From Halichondria panicea (taxonomy: Eukaryota; Porifera; Demospongiae; Suberitida; Halichondriidae): 64,000 bases of DNA. Below are positions 25,150 through 38,629 of this stretch, in pieces. Within the stretch, counting starts at the first letter, position 1, and each line of letters starts with the position of its first letter. Location of the stretch: positions 1,466,800-1,530,799 of the forward strand of contig NC_087388.1 of NCBI RefSeq assembly GCF_963675165.1. Direction: 5' to 3'. The notes beneath the pieces are model-generated. The model ran no database searches, was not told where the DNA came from, and saw only the letters and a program-made list of their open reading frames with translations. The position numbers and the translations under genes are program-made.

Positions 25150-25800
25150 TGTTTTCAGGTATGCATGGGGTAGGTGGGTGGTCTTTATGTGTAACTTCAG
25201 CCTTACTGTGCATGCCAATATAAACTGGTGGAGTGTTTAATATTGTTGGCATAAATAGTCTTCTTGCATTTCTTGCTGAAATTAGCGTGGGAAGTATGCT
25301 TTGCGCACAGAGACCATGCAGTCACTTTAGGCATAGCTAGCAGGTTCCTACCTGGAAACTGTGCTTTATATATACGGTTCAAATGCAAAGAACACTCATC
25401 CTCGTTTAGATGAGGACATCTTGGAGAGATGCAGCAAATCAGTTGATCATCAATGGAAAAACCTTGAAACAGTTGTGACTTGGTTGTGTATGACATCCAA
25501 CAAGCATACAAGAGTGTACCTTCGCTTACTACAGTAGACCAACACTTGCACTGACATGCATACAGAAATTAGAAATTAATACTCATGCATGCAAGCATGC
25601 AAGTTCCTCATTACCCTTTTTTTTGGTATCATGAATGCTGTCAAACTGATGAATCAGATTCAGTTAGCTAGGCCCTTTAAGCTTATCATTGCACATCTAT
25701 ATAATTATATACATGTAGGTCCAGTCTTCCTGTGAAAAGAAGTGAGAAGCCGCCACATAACGAAATGCTTCATGCATAATTACAATCACACGTGTATATG
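25150..25800. other. Diverged 5' block copy S3
   Basis: Non-coding. Shares TCTTCCTGTGAAAAGAAGTG, GAAGCCGCCACATAACGAAA and TACAATCACACGTGTAT with 19460-19540. It shares GATGAGGACATCTTGGAGAG and surrounding sequence with about 21120 and 42715. Confidence 0.5.
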
Positions 25801-26036
25801 AGAGCTATGTGTGTGGTTTCTGGGCAAACATTTTGCGGGGGTGTTGGCTCCTTCCCGTAAAATTTATAGTTACGCCCCCTGAATCAGATTGTAAATGTGC
25901 ATAAAACGTCATCATCAACTCACTCATATCATAAAACCACACCCACATGATGTCATGGATTAGCATGGATTAGCATGCTTAGCAGCTAATCTGCCACGCC
26001 TACTATAGGGTGGGCATGCACATGCATGCCGGCACC

Positions 26037-26158
26037 CAGAGGAGGTACGACATCCGCGTGTCATCCGCATGTCTTTAACACACACATTCCTTAGGTCAAT
26101 GTTCGGAATGTGTGTGTTAAAGACATACGGATGACACGCGGATGTCGTACCTCCTCTG
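26037..26158. mobile_element. 122-bp near-perfect palindromic hAT-like MITE with target duplication
   Basis: Arms 26037-26090 and 26105-26158 match at all but one position, separated by a 14-nt loop. Ends are CAGAGGAGG and CCTCCTCTG. GCCGGCACC flanks both sides (26028-26036 and 26159-26167). The CAGRG-type terminus and a target duplication of 8-9 bp point to hAT. Transcripts of either strand would form a long hairpin. Confidence 0.8.
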
Positions 26159-26278
26159 GCCGGCACCTGCAGTTGCCAGACCCTTCTGCGTGGCTTGCAT
26201 TGTGACCATGTGGCAGGTTATGTAACAGTCACGTGACTATCACTGTAATGTAACAAAACCACTTCTTGAAAAGTATCA

Positions 26279-26458
26279 TCACCTTCTGATAAATACCCTC
26301 ACTTTGATAAATACCCACTAACATTTTTAAATACCCATGGACATTTATAAACTGATACCCATGGACATATAATAAATACCCATGGACATTTATATACCCA
26401 TAGACATTTATAAATACCCATGGATATATATAAATACTCATAGATACCCATGGACATA
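26279..26458. repeat. Minisatellite, degenerate 20-25 bp unit
   Basis: About eight units around the core AAATACCCATGGACATTTAT, degrading toward the 5' side. No coding role. Confidence 0.75.
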
Positions 26459-26761
26459 CAGGGGCGGATCCAGAGGGTGGGTTTGAGGAGCTGAAGCCCC
26501 CCCTTTTGAAAAAACTAGATTACTTATGCATTGTTAGTCTGAGCTGAGGTTACAACAATTTTGCCACCAACCTTGTTACTTATGCATCTGCATGTAGACT
26601 CACTGGCTTAAGAGATGCTAGACAACAGCCAAGTCTAGCTACTAAGAGTATAAAGGATGTAGGCTAGCTAGCTGGACATACTATACTAGCTAGCTAGCTA
26701 GCTAGAACTAATAAAGTGCATAGCGGTCAACTATTGCTGTTGCTGAGTCAGCTCCTTGTGT

Positions 26762-26816
26762 AGCCTCGATCATATCCCAGGCCTCTCTTCCTCTAAGGCC
26801 TTGTGAAGGAGGCTAT
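26762..26816. mobile_element. TAGCCTCG...GGAGGCTA short inverted-end repeat
   Basis: 55-bp copy of a family that also appears at 40170-40226 and, inverted, at 43045-43110, with partial copies near 58303-58375 and 45240-45285. All carry TAGCCTCGATC and CCAGGCC motifs. Confidence 0.5.
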
Positions 26817-27079
26817 TGTGCATGCTGTTGAGCTGCAGCATGGAGCAGATCTCATACTTTTTCAGCTAGTTGCAAGGAAGCAGCCTTACCTCCTCTCACT
26901 CTCAGTGCAGTCTGGGTAGGCATTGTGATTCTTTCATGTACCAAGAGTGCATGAATGTAGATTTAACATCTACAGTATACATCCTTTTGTTGATTAGAAC
27001 GAGTTTTTTGCATTAACTTTTTCATATTCAGTATTCACTTATTAATATGACAGTTCAAAGGTAAAAGTGTGAGCAAATT

Positions 27080-28480
27080 GTAAAAAGCAAAAAATAATGC
27101 TTTGTTCTCAAGTTTTGCTTACTTGGAATGCCATTGCAGCCTTTTCAAAAGAGTCAGTGTGTAGAAAAACTTGTCCATGCATGGAGTGTTGCTACTCTAT
27201 TTAGTAGTTAGCTCTGCACTAGAACGCTAGCTATTGGTAGCTGCAAGTGTGAGAAGAGAGAGCTGTAAGGCTCTGCTGATGCAGCCATTCATTATATACC
27301 CGAGGCCGTGCCGCGGCCAGCGGGTATAGTAGTCTGTTGGTTTGTTACCCGAGGTGCGTGGGCGGCCACGGGTATAGTAGTCTGTTGGTTTGTTTGTCTG
27401 TTTGTTTGTTTGTTTGTTTGAACGAGTATATCTACTCACCTGGATGCCATAGCACTGCGTTTGCAGCATAGGTAGTCTTCACACAACAATATCTTGGTTT
27501 AAATAGTGGCAGATTTTGATGTTAAAGCTTCTTTGTCGAGTAAAAGCGAGCAAAAGCTAAGAATAAACCAGTGCAAACCTTCCTTGTCTGAACTATAGCT
27601 GCATAAAATGCTCCAACCAAAACAATATAACTTCGATCAAAACAATATAATCTACTGTCTAATAGAGCTAACTTAACAGGGGACAGCTGTAACTTGATAC
27701 TGTGTATTGATAGGCCAATACCTCGGCTACTTTAAACTTTTCGAACAAGTTTGGGGGTGTGTATATAGCAATCAATAATCGGTGAGAATTTAGTGTGCGC
27801 ATGCACAAACCCGTAAAATTCCTAAAAACAATGTATTTTAGCTGTGGGGGTTTCTATAGTAATGGGATAATTACGATTGACTGATTATTGATTGCTTGGA
27901 TTTTAATTTGTGGATTTACAATATAATGCTTCATTCTCGAGTTATGCCTATAGTTTTGCTTACTTGGACTTCCATTGCAGTCTTTTCAGAAGAGTGCGTA
28001 GCAAAACTTGTTTACTGAGTGTTGCTACTCTACTTAGTAAAACTCGTTCTAATAATTATGTCGAAAAGTAAGAGGCCAATTGAAGTGCCACATGTAGCTG
28101 AGGTGTTGGCCTATCAATATACAGTGTCAAGTTCCAGCTGTCCCCTGTTAGCTAGCTTCTATTATATAGACAGTCGATTATTGATCGAATTTATTTTGTT
28201 TCGGTTTAAGCATTTATGCAGCTCTAGTTCAGACAAGGAAGGTTTGCAATGGATTATTTTCCGGAAAGTTGTTGCTTAGCCCTTGGCCATTGTCTGTGAG
28301 AGGACCACTTCTGCTTTTTTTAGCTCCCCTATATATAGGAGATATTTCGTCCGTTAATTGATTAGCCTGAACATTGATTGCTGACTCTAGTTAGCTCTGC
28401 ACTAGAACGCTAGCTATTGGTAGCTGCAAGAGTCAGAAGAGAGCTGCAAGGCTCTGCTGATGCAGCCATTAATTTTAATT
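27080..28480 (+). repeat. Nested repeats with foldback 27560-27745 / 28085-28260
   Basis: 27080-27290 is copy B of the dispersed repeat; 27910-28045 plus 28388-28480 is a split copy C. The pair 27560-27745 and 28085-28260 is an inverted repeat (GGTTGGCCTATCAATA, AGCTGTCCCCTGTTA, TCAGACAAGGAAGGTTTGCA). Between copies lies a two-fold motif GGGCGGCCACGGGTATAGTA with a TTTG microsatellite (27297-27421); a relative is at 62343-62390. No gene is seen. Confidence 0.6.
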
Positions 28481-28499
28481 TGGCGTGGATATTTTTTAA

Positions 28500-28633
28500 A
28501 CAATCATTGTCGATCATTACCCACTCCTTGAGTTTGCATGCAGCAAATTAAATGCATCATGATATTAAATAACGTGTGTATAAAAGCTATTAGCTTTATG
28601 TTATGTAGCTTTTGGTATCTCCACCGAGGCACC
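28500..28633 (-). repeat. Right arm of the 5.6-kb-spaced inverted repeat
   Basis: Reverse complement of 23007-23130. It lies about 340 bp upstream of the gene 2 start codon, so one edge of the repeat block touches the gene's promoter region. Confidence 0.7.
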
Positions 28634-28659
28634 AGCACCCGCGGTGCTCAAATTAACGG

Positions 28660-28973
28660 AAGTTAGCTTTCGTCCAAGGTGCCCAGTACATGCAGACAAG
28701 ACATCAGCTAGAATTGTCCTTAGATCAGGTTTTGACTGAGAGCGATTTGGCCCATTCAATTTTCGCTGGTAGGTAGACTCGTCCCACGTATTGCCATTGG
28801 TTAGTGTGTGCAGTTAGCAAAAATCGATATTGTTTTGTTCATGAATTGCATAAACACTTTATAAAAAAAATTAATGATGCAGTGCGACTTAGCTACTCCA
28901 TATAGCTAGAGATCAGTATAAAAGAATTGAATTATGTGTAAATTAAATTCTGTCACAATGCATAGTTCCATAA
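28660..28973 (+). promoter_or_regulatory. Proximal upstream region of gene 2 with TATA-like box
   Basis: TATAAAAG at 28917-28924 lies 50 nt before the start codon at 28974. The region aligns loosely with 48355-48666 upstream of gene 3 (GCTTTCGTC, GAAGCGATTTG-type, ATCAGTATWRAAGAATTGA), where the TATA core reads TATTGAAG. An AG (28964-28965) just before the start could instead be a splice acceptor. Function is inferred from position and conservation. Confidence 0.45.
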
Positions 28974-31900
28974 ATGGCTGATGACAGCCAGTCACGTGAT
29001 ACTCCTCTGCACACTGCTGCAAGCTGTGGGGACTTAGATGAGGTCATAGAGCTGTTGAAAACAAAGCAATATGAAGTGGACTTCAGAAACTCACACAGTC
29101 AAACATCTCTTCATCTTGCATGTGCTAATGGTCATCTCGATACGGTTTGGACACTAGCCAATGACTTTGGTGCTGACATAGGAACTATTGATAATGGTGG
29201 AAATACACCATTTCTTATTGCTGCTAAGAACAAACATATGCAAATAATTATCATGTTGCTTCTATTATCAATGTGTGGTAGACACCTCTCCAACGGAGAC
29301 TACATGTCCTGTTCCTTTAGCCGTAGTCAGATGGAATCTCATCATGTTAAACTCTTTGAGGATGTCGTCTTTGAGTATTACAATGATTCTGAAGCAGTGG
29401 AGAAAACGATGCATCTGATAAGCAATTTCTTTGTTGATTATATTCAATTCAAGGAATATGAAGATGATGGCTTTATTACATTGCTTGTAGCTGCATCACT
29501 CGGTCTCAACAACTTGATAAATCGGTTAGTTACAGAAAAGAAAGCAAATCTGAATATTAGGGGCTTCCATGGATTGTGTATTCTCCACTGTGCCTGTTTT
29601 GGAGGACATGTACTGCTTGTGGAGCGTCTTGTTTCAGAATATGGTATGGACCTTTCTGTGAAAAGTATCGAAGGGAGATCAATTTTGCATTATGCCGTAA
29701 CAAAGGGAGTTCCATATTCATCCAATGGTGGCCATTTGAAGCTAATAGACAAACTAGTGATGGAATATGGCCTCAATCCCTTGGATAGAGATAGTGATGG
29801 AAACACACTTCTTCATATTGCAGCCATAAAAGGACACATTGAAGCAGTGAGACACCTGATCAGTAAGCACAATGCTGATGTTGATTGCACTAATAATCGG
29901 AACAATACACCAGGGATGGTAGCTGTGCTGAATGGTCATGTGCATGTTTTGGATATGTTAGTCAAAGAATTCAACAGTAGTTGTCATATCCGAGGATACA
30001 AGGGTTTTACTCTCCTTCACTATGCATGTGAGGGTGGCCATATAGAACTAATAGACAAACTAGTGGTGGAATATGGTCTTGGTCTCGGAGATAAAGATAA
30101 TGATGGAAACACACCTCTACACATCGCAGCCATATTCGGACATGTTGAAACAGTGAGACACCTGATCAGTAAGTACAGTGTTGATATCGATTGCACTAAT
30201 AACCTAAACATTACACCAGTGATACTAGCTGTGCTGAACGGACATGTGAATGTTTTGAATGCGTTAGTCAAAGACTTTAACAGCAGTTGTTATGTCCGAG
30301 ATTATAATGGTTATACTCTCCTTCACTATGCATGCGGTGTTGGTCATATAGAACTAATAGACAAACTGGTGATGGAATATGGCCTCGATCCCTCAGATAG
30401 AAATGATAATGGTAACACACCTCTACATATTGCAGCCCTTGAAGGACATGTTGAAGCAGTCAGACATCTTATCATTACGCACAGTGTTGATATCGATTGC
30501 ACTAATAACCTGAACGTTACACCAGTGATACTAGCTGTGCTGAACGGACATGTGAATGTTTTGAATGCATTAGTCAAAGAATTCAACAGCAGTTGTCATG
30601 TCCGAGGTTACAATGGTTATACTCTCCTTCACTATGCATGCGATGTTGGTCATATAGAACTAATAGACAAACTTGTGATGGGATATGGCCTCAGTCCCGA
30701 AGATAGAGACAGCGATGGAAACACACCTCTACATATTGCAGCCCTTAAAGGACATGTTGAAGCAGTCAGACATCTTATCATTGAACACAGTGTTGATATC
30801 GATTGCACTAATAACCTAAACGTTACACCAGTGATGCTAGCTGCGCTGAACGGACATGTACATGTTTTGGATGCATTAATCGAAGAATTGGACAGTAGTT
30901 TTCATGTCCGAGGTTACAATGGTTATACTCTCCTTCACTATGCATGCAAACGAGGCCACATAGAACTAATAGATAAACTGGTGATGGAATATGGCCTCGA
31001 TCTCAGCGATAGAGATAATGATGGAAACACACCTCTACATATTGCAGCCATGAAAGGACACATTGAAGCAGTGAGACACCTGATCAGTAAGCACAATGCT
31101 GATGTTGATTGCACTAATAATCGGAACAATACACCAGGGATGGTAGCTGTGCTGAATGGTCATGTGCCTGTTTTGGATATGTTAGTCAAAGAATTCAACA
31201 GTAGTTGTCATATCCGAGGATACAAGGGTTTTACTCTCCTTCACTATGCATGTGAGGGTGGCCATATAGAACTAATAGACCAACTAGTGGTGGAATATGG
31301 TCTTGATCTCGGAGATAAAGATAATGATGGAAACACACCTCTACACATCGCAGCCATATTCGGACATGTTGAAACAGTGAGACACCTGATCAGTAAGCAC
31401 AGTGTTGATATCGATTGCACTAATAACCTAAACATTACACCAGTGATACTAGCTGTGCTGAACGGACATGTGAATGTTTTGAATGCGTTAGTCAAAGACT
31501 TTAACAGCAGTTGTCATGTCCGAGATTATAATGGTTATACTCTCCTTCACTATGCATGCGGTGTTGGTCATATAGAACTAATAAACAAACTGGTGATGGA
31601 ATATGGCCTCAATCCCAAAGATAGAGACAACGATGGAAACACACCTTTACATATTGCAGCCCTTAAAGGACATGTTGAAGTAGTCAGACACCTAATCACG
31701 AAGCACAGTGTTGATATCGATTGCACTAATAACCTAAACATTACACCAGTGATACTAGCTGTGCTGAACGGACATGTGAATGTTTTGAATGCGTTAGTCA
31801 AAGACTTCAACAGCAGTTGTCATGTCCGAGGTTATAATGGTTATACTCTCCTTCACTATACATGCGATGTTGGTCATATAGAACTAATAGACAAACTGGT

Positions 31901-34900
31901 GATGGAATATGGCCTCAATCCCGAAGATAGAGACAACGATGGAAACACACCTCTACATATTGCAGCCCTTAAAGGACATGTTGAAGCAGTCAGACATCTT
32001 ATCATTAAGCACAGTGTTGATATCCATTGCACTAATAACCTGAACGTTACACCAGTGATACTAGCTGTGCTGAACGGACATGTGAATGTTTTGAATGCAT
32101 TAGTCAAAGAATTCAACAGCAGTTGTCATGTCCGAGGTTACAATGGTTATACTCTCCTTCACTATGCATGCGATGTTGGTCATATAGAACTAATAGACAA
32201 ACTGGTGATGGGATATGGCCTCAATCCCGAAGATAGAGACAACGATGGAAACACACCTCTACATATTGCAGCCCTTGAAGGACATGTTGAAGCAGTCAGA
32301 CATCTTATCATTGAACACAGTGTTGATATCGATTGCACTAATAACCTAAACGTTACACCAGTGATGCTAGCTGCGCTGAACGGACATGTACAAGTTTTGG
32401 ATGCATTAATCGAAGAATTGGACAGTAGTTTTCATGTCCGAGGTTACAATGGTTATACTCTTTTTCACTGTGCATGTGATGGTGGTCATATAGAACTGAT
32501 AGATAAACTGATGATGGAATATGGCCTCAATCCCCAAGATAGAGACAACAATGGAAACACACCTCTACATATTGTAGCCTTTGAAGGACATGTTGAAGCA
32601 GTCAGACACCTGATCAGTAAGCACTGTGTTGATATCGATTGCACTAATAACCGGAACAACACACCATTGATTTTGGCTGCGCTGAATGGTCATGTGCATG
32701 TTTTAGATGTGTTAGTCAAAGAATTCGACAGCAGTTGTCATGTTCAAGGTTATAATGGTTATACTCTCCTTCACTATGCATGTGATGGTGGCCACATAGA
32801 ACTAATGGACAAACTGGTGATGGACTATGGCCTCAGTCCCGAAGATAGAGATAATGATGGAGACACACCTCTACATATTGCAGCCAAAGAAGGAAATATT
32901 CCAGCAATGAAACTCTTGATCAGTAAGCACAATGCTGACATTGACTGCACTAATAATCACAACAGTACACCATTGATGCTAGCTGCACTGTATGGTTGTA
33001 CCAATGTTATAGATGCCTTATTCAAAGAATTCAACAGCAGTTGTCATGTCCGTGGTTACAATGGTTATACTCTTCTTCACTATGCATGCCATGGTGGCCA
33101 TATAGAACTAATGGACAAACTGATGGTGGAGTATGGCCTCAATTCCACAAATAGCGATGACGATGGGAACACACCTCTACATATTGCAGTCATAAAGGAC
33201 ATATTGAAGCAGTGAGACATCTGATCAGTAAGCACAGTGCTGATGTTGATAGCACTAATAATCAGAACAATACACCATTAATGCTTGCTGTGCTGAATGG
33301 TCATGTTCATGTTTTGGATGCATTTGTCCGAGAATTCAACATCAGTCGTTATGTCAGAGGTAAAAATGGTTACACTCTCCTTCACTATGCATGCGATGGT
33401 GGTCACATAGAACTGATAGACAAACTGGTGATTAAGTATGGCCTCGATCCTGTAGATAGAGATGTTGATGGAAACACACCTCTACATATTGCAACCATGA
33501 AGGGACACGTTAAAGCAGTGAGTCACCTGATCAGAAAGCACAGCGCTGATATTAATTGTACAAATAATATCAATGCCACTCCATTGATGGTATCTGGTTC
33601 AGTAAATGTTTTGGATATGTTAGTCAAAGAATTTAACAGCAGTTGCCATCTCCGAGATGACGATGGTTATACTCTCCTTCACTATGCATGTCATGTTGGC
33701 CACATAAAACTGATAGACAAACTGGTGATGGAATATGGTCTCAATTCCGCAGATAGAGATAATGACGGAGACACACCTCTACATATTGCAGCCATGAAAG
33801 GACACATTGAAGCAATGAGACACCTAATCAGTAAGCACAGTGCTTTTATTGACAGCTCTAATGATAGTAATGTCACTCCATTGATGGAAGCAGTGCAGAA
33901 TGGTCATGTGCATGTTGTGGATATGTTAGTCAAAGAATTTAACAGCAGTTGCCATCTCCGAGATGACAATGGTTATACTCTCCTTCACTGTGCATGCCAT
34001 GGTGGCCACATAGAACTGATAGACAAACTGGTGATGGAATATGGCCTCGATCCCATAGATAGAGATAGTGATGGAGACACATCTCTACATATTGCAGCCA
34101 TGACAGGACATGTTGAAGCAGTGAGACACCTGATCAGTAAGCACAGTGTTGATGTCGATAGTATTAATAGTTTCAATGTCACTCCATTGGTGGAAGCAGT
34201 GCAGAATGGTCATGTGCATGTTGTGGATATGTTAGTCAAAGAATTCAACTGTAGTTGCCATCTCCGAGATGACAATGGTTACACTCTCCTTCACTGTGCA
34301 TGCCTTGGTGGCCACGTAGAACTGATTGATAAACTAGTGATGGAATATGCCCTCGATCCCGCAGATAGAGATCATGATGGAAACACACCTCTACATATTG
34401 CAGCCCTTGAAGGCCATGTTGAAGTAGTAAGACACCTGATGAGTAAGCACAGTGTTGATATCAATTGCACTAATAACCAGAACAATACACCGTTAATCCT
34501 AGCTGCGCTGCTTAATTGGTCATGTGCATGTCCTTGATGCGTTATTTGAACACATCAACATTAGTTATCGTGTTCGAGATGACAAAGGTTATACGCTCCT
34601 TCACTATGCATGCCTTGGTGGTCATATAGAGCTAATAGATAAAATGGTGATTGAATATGGCCTCGATCCCGCCGATAGAAATAATGACAATGGAAACACA
34701 CCTCTACACATGGCAGCCCTTGAAGGACATGTTGAAACAATGAGACACCTGAGTACTCAACACAATGTCAAGACCAATATCACTAACAGTAAAAAATCTA
34801 CCCCTTTGTGTTTAGCTGCTCAAGGTGGTCATGAGATCGTGATGCATGCCCTGATTAAAGAGTTCAATTGCAGTTCACATGTCAGAGGCTATAATGGTCA

Positions 34901-37900
34901 AACTCTACTTCATTATGCTTGCCACAATGGTCACACAAAAACATTGAACAATTTAATATCAGATTATAAAGTGGATCCAACAATTAGAGACAACGATGGG
35001 AACACACCACTGCATATTTTGTGTCATACTCTGCATACCGATGAAGAAAAGCTGAGAACAATTCTTTGCAAGTACCAGTACTGGACAGTGTTTCAAGTTA
35101 ATAATGATGGCAACACTCCTCTTCACACAGCAACTCTTTACGAACAAGCTCATTGTGCACGCTTACTATTGCAGAAGTACAATGCTCCACTTTTTGTGCG
35201 AAATAAAGATGGGAAGACTGCCCTTGATGTAGCTAAAGCTCAGAGAAGCCATGAAATTGTTACAATTTTCAAAAATTATAATTCAGAAATCCAGTCAACC
35301 TACCAGCAACTAGACAAACTTGCTAAACAAGAGTTTGGTGGTGAAAAGCATCTCACCAGAATATTTGTTGTAGGTCATCCAGGTGCGGGGAAATCCACGC
35401 TTGTTGAAACTATCAAAAAAGAAAGTTTGATCAGCTACTTCAGCACATCAACTGTTGCCCCTCACACTGCAGGCATTATTCCAAGTACTTATGACAGTAG
35501 TGCTTATGGAAGAATGATACTCTATGATTTTGCTGGTGATTCCGAGTACTACTCCTCACACGCTGCAATTATGGAGTCAATCAACACATCGAAAGGAAGT
35601 AATATCTATTTGATAATTTGTGATTTGAGTAAAGGTGAAGAAGCTACTGTCACTAAATACAGCTACTGGCTTTCATTTCTATCATACAATATTAAGCAAT
35701 TCTCAAACACAATTATCTTACCAGTGGGAAGCCATGCTGATGTCATTAACAAAACATCAGTTGAACAATCATTATCTGTGCTTGACAGTATATCACAAAA
35801 GTTTTGTAGCAGCTCCGAGATTGAGGATTTTCACATTGAACAAAGTGTTGCTCTCGATTGCCGTAAACGAGGAGCTGTAGTGAATGACATAAAGGAACTC
35901 ACGAAGAGATTCTCCAAATTAATATCTCCTATCGAACTTTCCCCAGAAACAAGCACACTCCTAGGATTGTTGAAAAAAGACTTTGAACATGTTCCAGCTT
36001 GCAAATTGAACCTCCTTATCTCTCACATAGAAGAGACTGGAATTCCGCTGCCCCTAAATTCTTCATCACTATACACTCTCATAAGAGAGTTACATGATTT
36101 GGGTCTTCTAATGGTAATAGAGAGAGAAGGGGACTCCATTGAGAACCACATAATCATTCTCAAGATATCAACATTCACATCGGATGTACACAATAAACTG
36201 TTTTCAGAGTCTGCTCTTACCAAGCACATTGATCAACTCAAGTTCAGCGTAGGCATTATTCCAGAATCACTACTGGAGGAAGTACTGCCAGAGTACATCA
36301 CAAAAGAAAGTCTACTTAAGCTGCAGTACTGTCAAGAAATTGAAAACTTGTACGTGGAAGAGGACCACGCTCTTTCTCAACTCACTTCAGAACCTGTACC
36401 AACAGACAGTGCCACTAAAGAGACATCTCATTTATTTTTCCCTGCTCTATGTAATCTCAAGCTCGAGGAAATTCAATGGCCTAAATCCGAAGGTGATAAG
36501 ATTACTTTGGGATGGTATGCTAAATGTGATGGTGACAGATTTGATTTCTTCCCAACACGATTTCTTCATGTGCTTATCGTTCACCTCTCTCACAATTTTG
36601 CACTAAAACAAAATCTACCCACAAGACACAAACTCTCAACTACAACTTCGAATTCTTTGATTGCTGAGGTATATGCTGCCAATCCTCGCTGTCGTGTTTG
36701 GTCGACTGGTCTGCATTGGCTTATGAAGAATGTAGTTGAGGTATTTGTCGATATGCCTAAAGATGCAGATAGTAAAGAGTTGATTGTACTAGTAAGGAGT
36801 GACAGCAAAAATCGAGTCGAATGTTTGAACACTCTGCAACTAGTTATTCAGAAGGTAGTCGAAACAAAAGTTGAATTCTGTGCTAGTATAGTGCCTACTG
36901 TTTACCTTCTTGACCCGAGCAATCTCAAGGATGAACCTTTTACAAATGCTAGAAATGCACCTAAATATGCTCTAAGTGATATTGAAGAGGCATTAGCAGA
37001 AGGCACTGAGCGAGTCATGGATAAAGAAGGACAATGCTTCTCCTCTCCGATCAAAGATTGGATCAGCCCAACAAGTTGGGCCATTACATACTGGAGTAAG
37101 TTATCAAAGGCGTAGGAAGAGAAGAGGACATGCAACTACAATCTATCGTATTATAAATAGGTGTATGTCTAAAAATAGTAAAAAATTTATTGCACTTGCA
37201 CTTTATACTCTAGACTAGCCTTGTTTTTACTCTATTCCCTAGTGGGCGGTTGGCATATCCTGCTGACTCATCAATAATATGACGCATACAGAGTATACAT
37301 TGTGAGTTGCATTCCCTCTTCTCTTTATACGCCCTTGGTTTTACCACACAAACATCTTTAATTCATACGTCATCATTATTGCTGTGCACTTTTTACATAG
37401 ATAGGTTGTTTCCGATGGATACCGTCTTGGTTCACTCTCTTTTACAAGAAGTAAATGGTGCTCAATGGAAACTACTAGGAATGAGTCTTGCGATCCCCTG
37501 GAACAAATTAGATGCCATTGAAAATGAAGCATTCTTCCCAGGTGATATTGCTAAGAAAGAAGAAGTAATTCGACTATGGATGTCTCAAGAACCCACCTGG
37601 ATAGTGTTGGTAGACGCTCTCAGTCAATCTGCATATGGATGGTCACAGAATTCAAGTCAAATCTCACAAGAGCACAGTAAGTAACTTAATTATAGTTACT
37701 GTATTTACTTGATTAAACGCCCATCTCGTTTAAACGCCCATGGGAAAAGCTCTGTCTTATAGACAGCATAGAATAATAGAATAATAGAGCAAACTTAGGA
37801 GTGTTAGTGACTGTGAGGGAGAAACACCACTCACTCGTATGACTTAAGATTTAAGCTGAGAGAGCAGTGGCAGAAGGCATAGTAACTGCTGCTGTGCAAG

Positions 37901-38371
37901 AGTTTGGAGTAGACAAAACAATAAACGCCCATTTTGATAAGCGTCCATCTTGTTTAAACGCCCTCTCTACAGACTTCTATATGAAATAAATGATAAATAA
38001 ATGTGTTTAATCAGTTCATTCATGCATGAGCGCATTTCTATATAAGTATGCATAGTGCTTATTCAAAGGTTGAATTATCTACTGTAGACGTGACTCTACA
38101 AGAAAAAATGCTCTGCGAAAGCAATTCATCCCTCCGTCCTGACGAGGACTTTCTTCAATCTTTTGCTGCCATCATTGGCTCTCGTTGGCAATGTCTTGCT
38201 TCTCCTCTCTCCCTCACTTCTGAAGACATTGTGAGCATCAAGAGAGAGACAAAAGGAGCAAAGCCTACCAGACAAGCACTCGTCATGCTGCAGAAGTGGG
38301 CAGCCAGGGAGACGGCAACTTATGGTCAGTTGAGAGAGAGACTCCGTACACTCTCAGTGTTTCATATCTGA
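28974..38371 (+). CDS. Gene 2: ankyrin array-Roc-COR-death-death protein, two frameshifts
   Basis: Start MADDSQS, like genes 3 and 4. Exons: 28974-37095, 37401-37676, 38088-38371. The introns are longer than in the paralogues (305 and 411 nt). N-terminal ankyrins and a helical linker are followed by about 17 higher-order ankyrin units. Roc P-loop GHPGAGKST starts at 35373, and the COR region and two death domains (exons 2 and 3) follow. One A is missing near 33194-33196 and 4 bases are extra near 34511-34517. As written, translation stops at 33213-33215 after 1413 residues. The block 33212-34537 reads in another frame, and the original frame resumes from 34524. Net change is +3, so both flanks share a frame. 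It may be a young pseudogene, a truncated ankyrin-only protein, or carry assembly errors. Confidence 0.85.
29820..34700 (+). repeat. Higher-order ankyrin-coding tandem repeat of gene 2
   Basis: About 17 units of about 306 bp, three ankyrins each, more diverged than in genes 1 and 3. A larger period is visible: the block around 30020-30270 recurs at 31244-31495, offset 1224 bp (four units), with shared variants such as RGYKGFTLLHYACEGG and NLNITPVILAVLNG. Confidence 0.85.
37677..38087 (+). other. Expanded intron 2 of gene 2 with repeat insertion
   Basis: The intron is 411 nt against 59-67 nt in genes 1 and 3. It contains several copies of TTTAAACGCCCA-type sequence (about 37712-37742 and 37918-37965) flanking unrelated sequence, as expected of an inserted non-coding repeat. 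The donor GTAAGT and acceptor TACTGTAG are intact. Confidence 0.6.
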
Positions 38372-38629
38372 GAAAAGTATGTAGATAATTATAGCTGTTT
38401 ACGATAATGTAACCTATATATATTGTCAAAGTCTGCTAAAGCCTTGTTTGTGTCACTCGATCATGCTTTGCCATTAAATTTAAGCACATCAATTCACAAC
38501 TGCACTTTCAATTGCAATTAAAATTTTTTTGCACTGCACTGCAATACACTGTGTATACAACCTTAAAAAAAGCACTTGTTAGTTTCTTAATTTTGTCAAT
38601 TCCATTAATGCTCCCCCAAGTAATTGTTG

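Noticed and set aside
25960..26166. Open frame over the 122-bp palindrome
   Set aside because: It is explained by the transposon hairpin, and the translation is of inverted repeat sequence.
30020..32116. A ladder of similar minus-strand open frames (80-83 codons) across the ankyrin array of gene 2
   Set aside because: They are antisense shadows of the repeated ankyrin unit, recurring with its period. They have no independent conservation or gene context.
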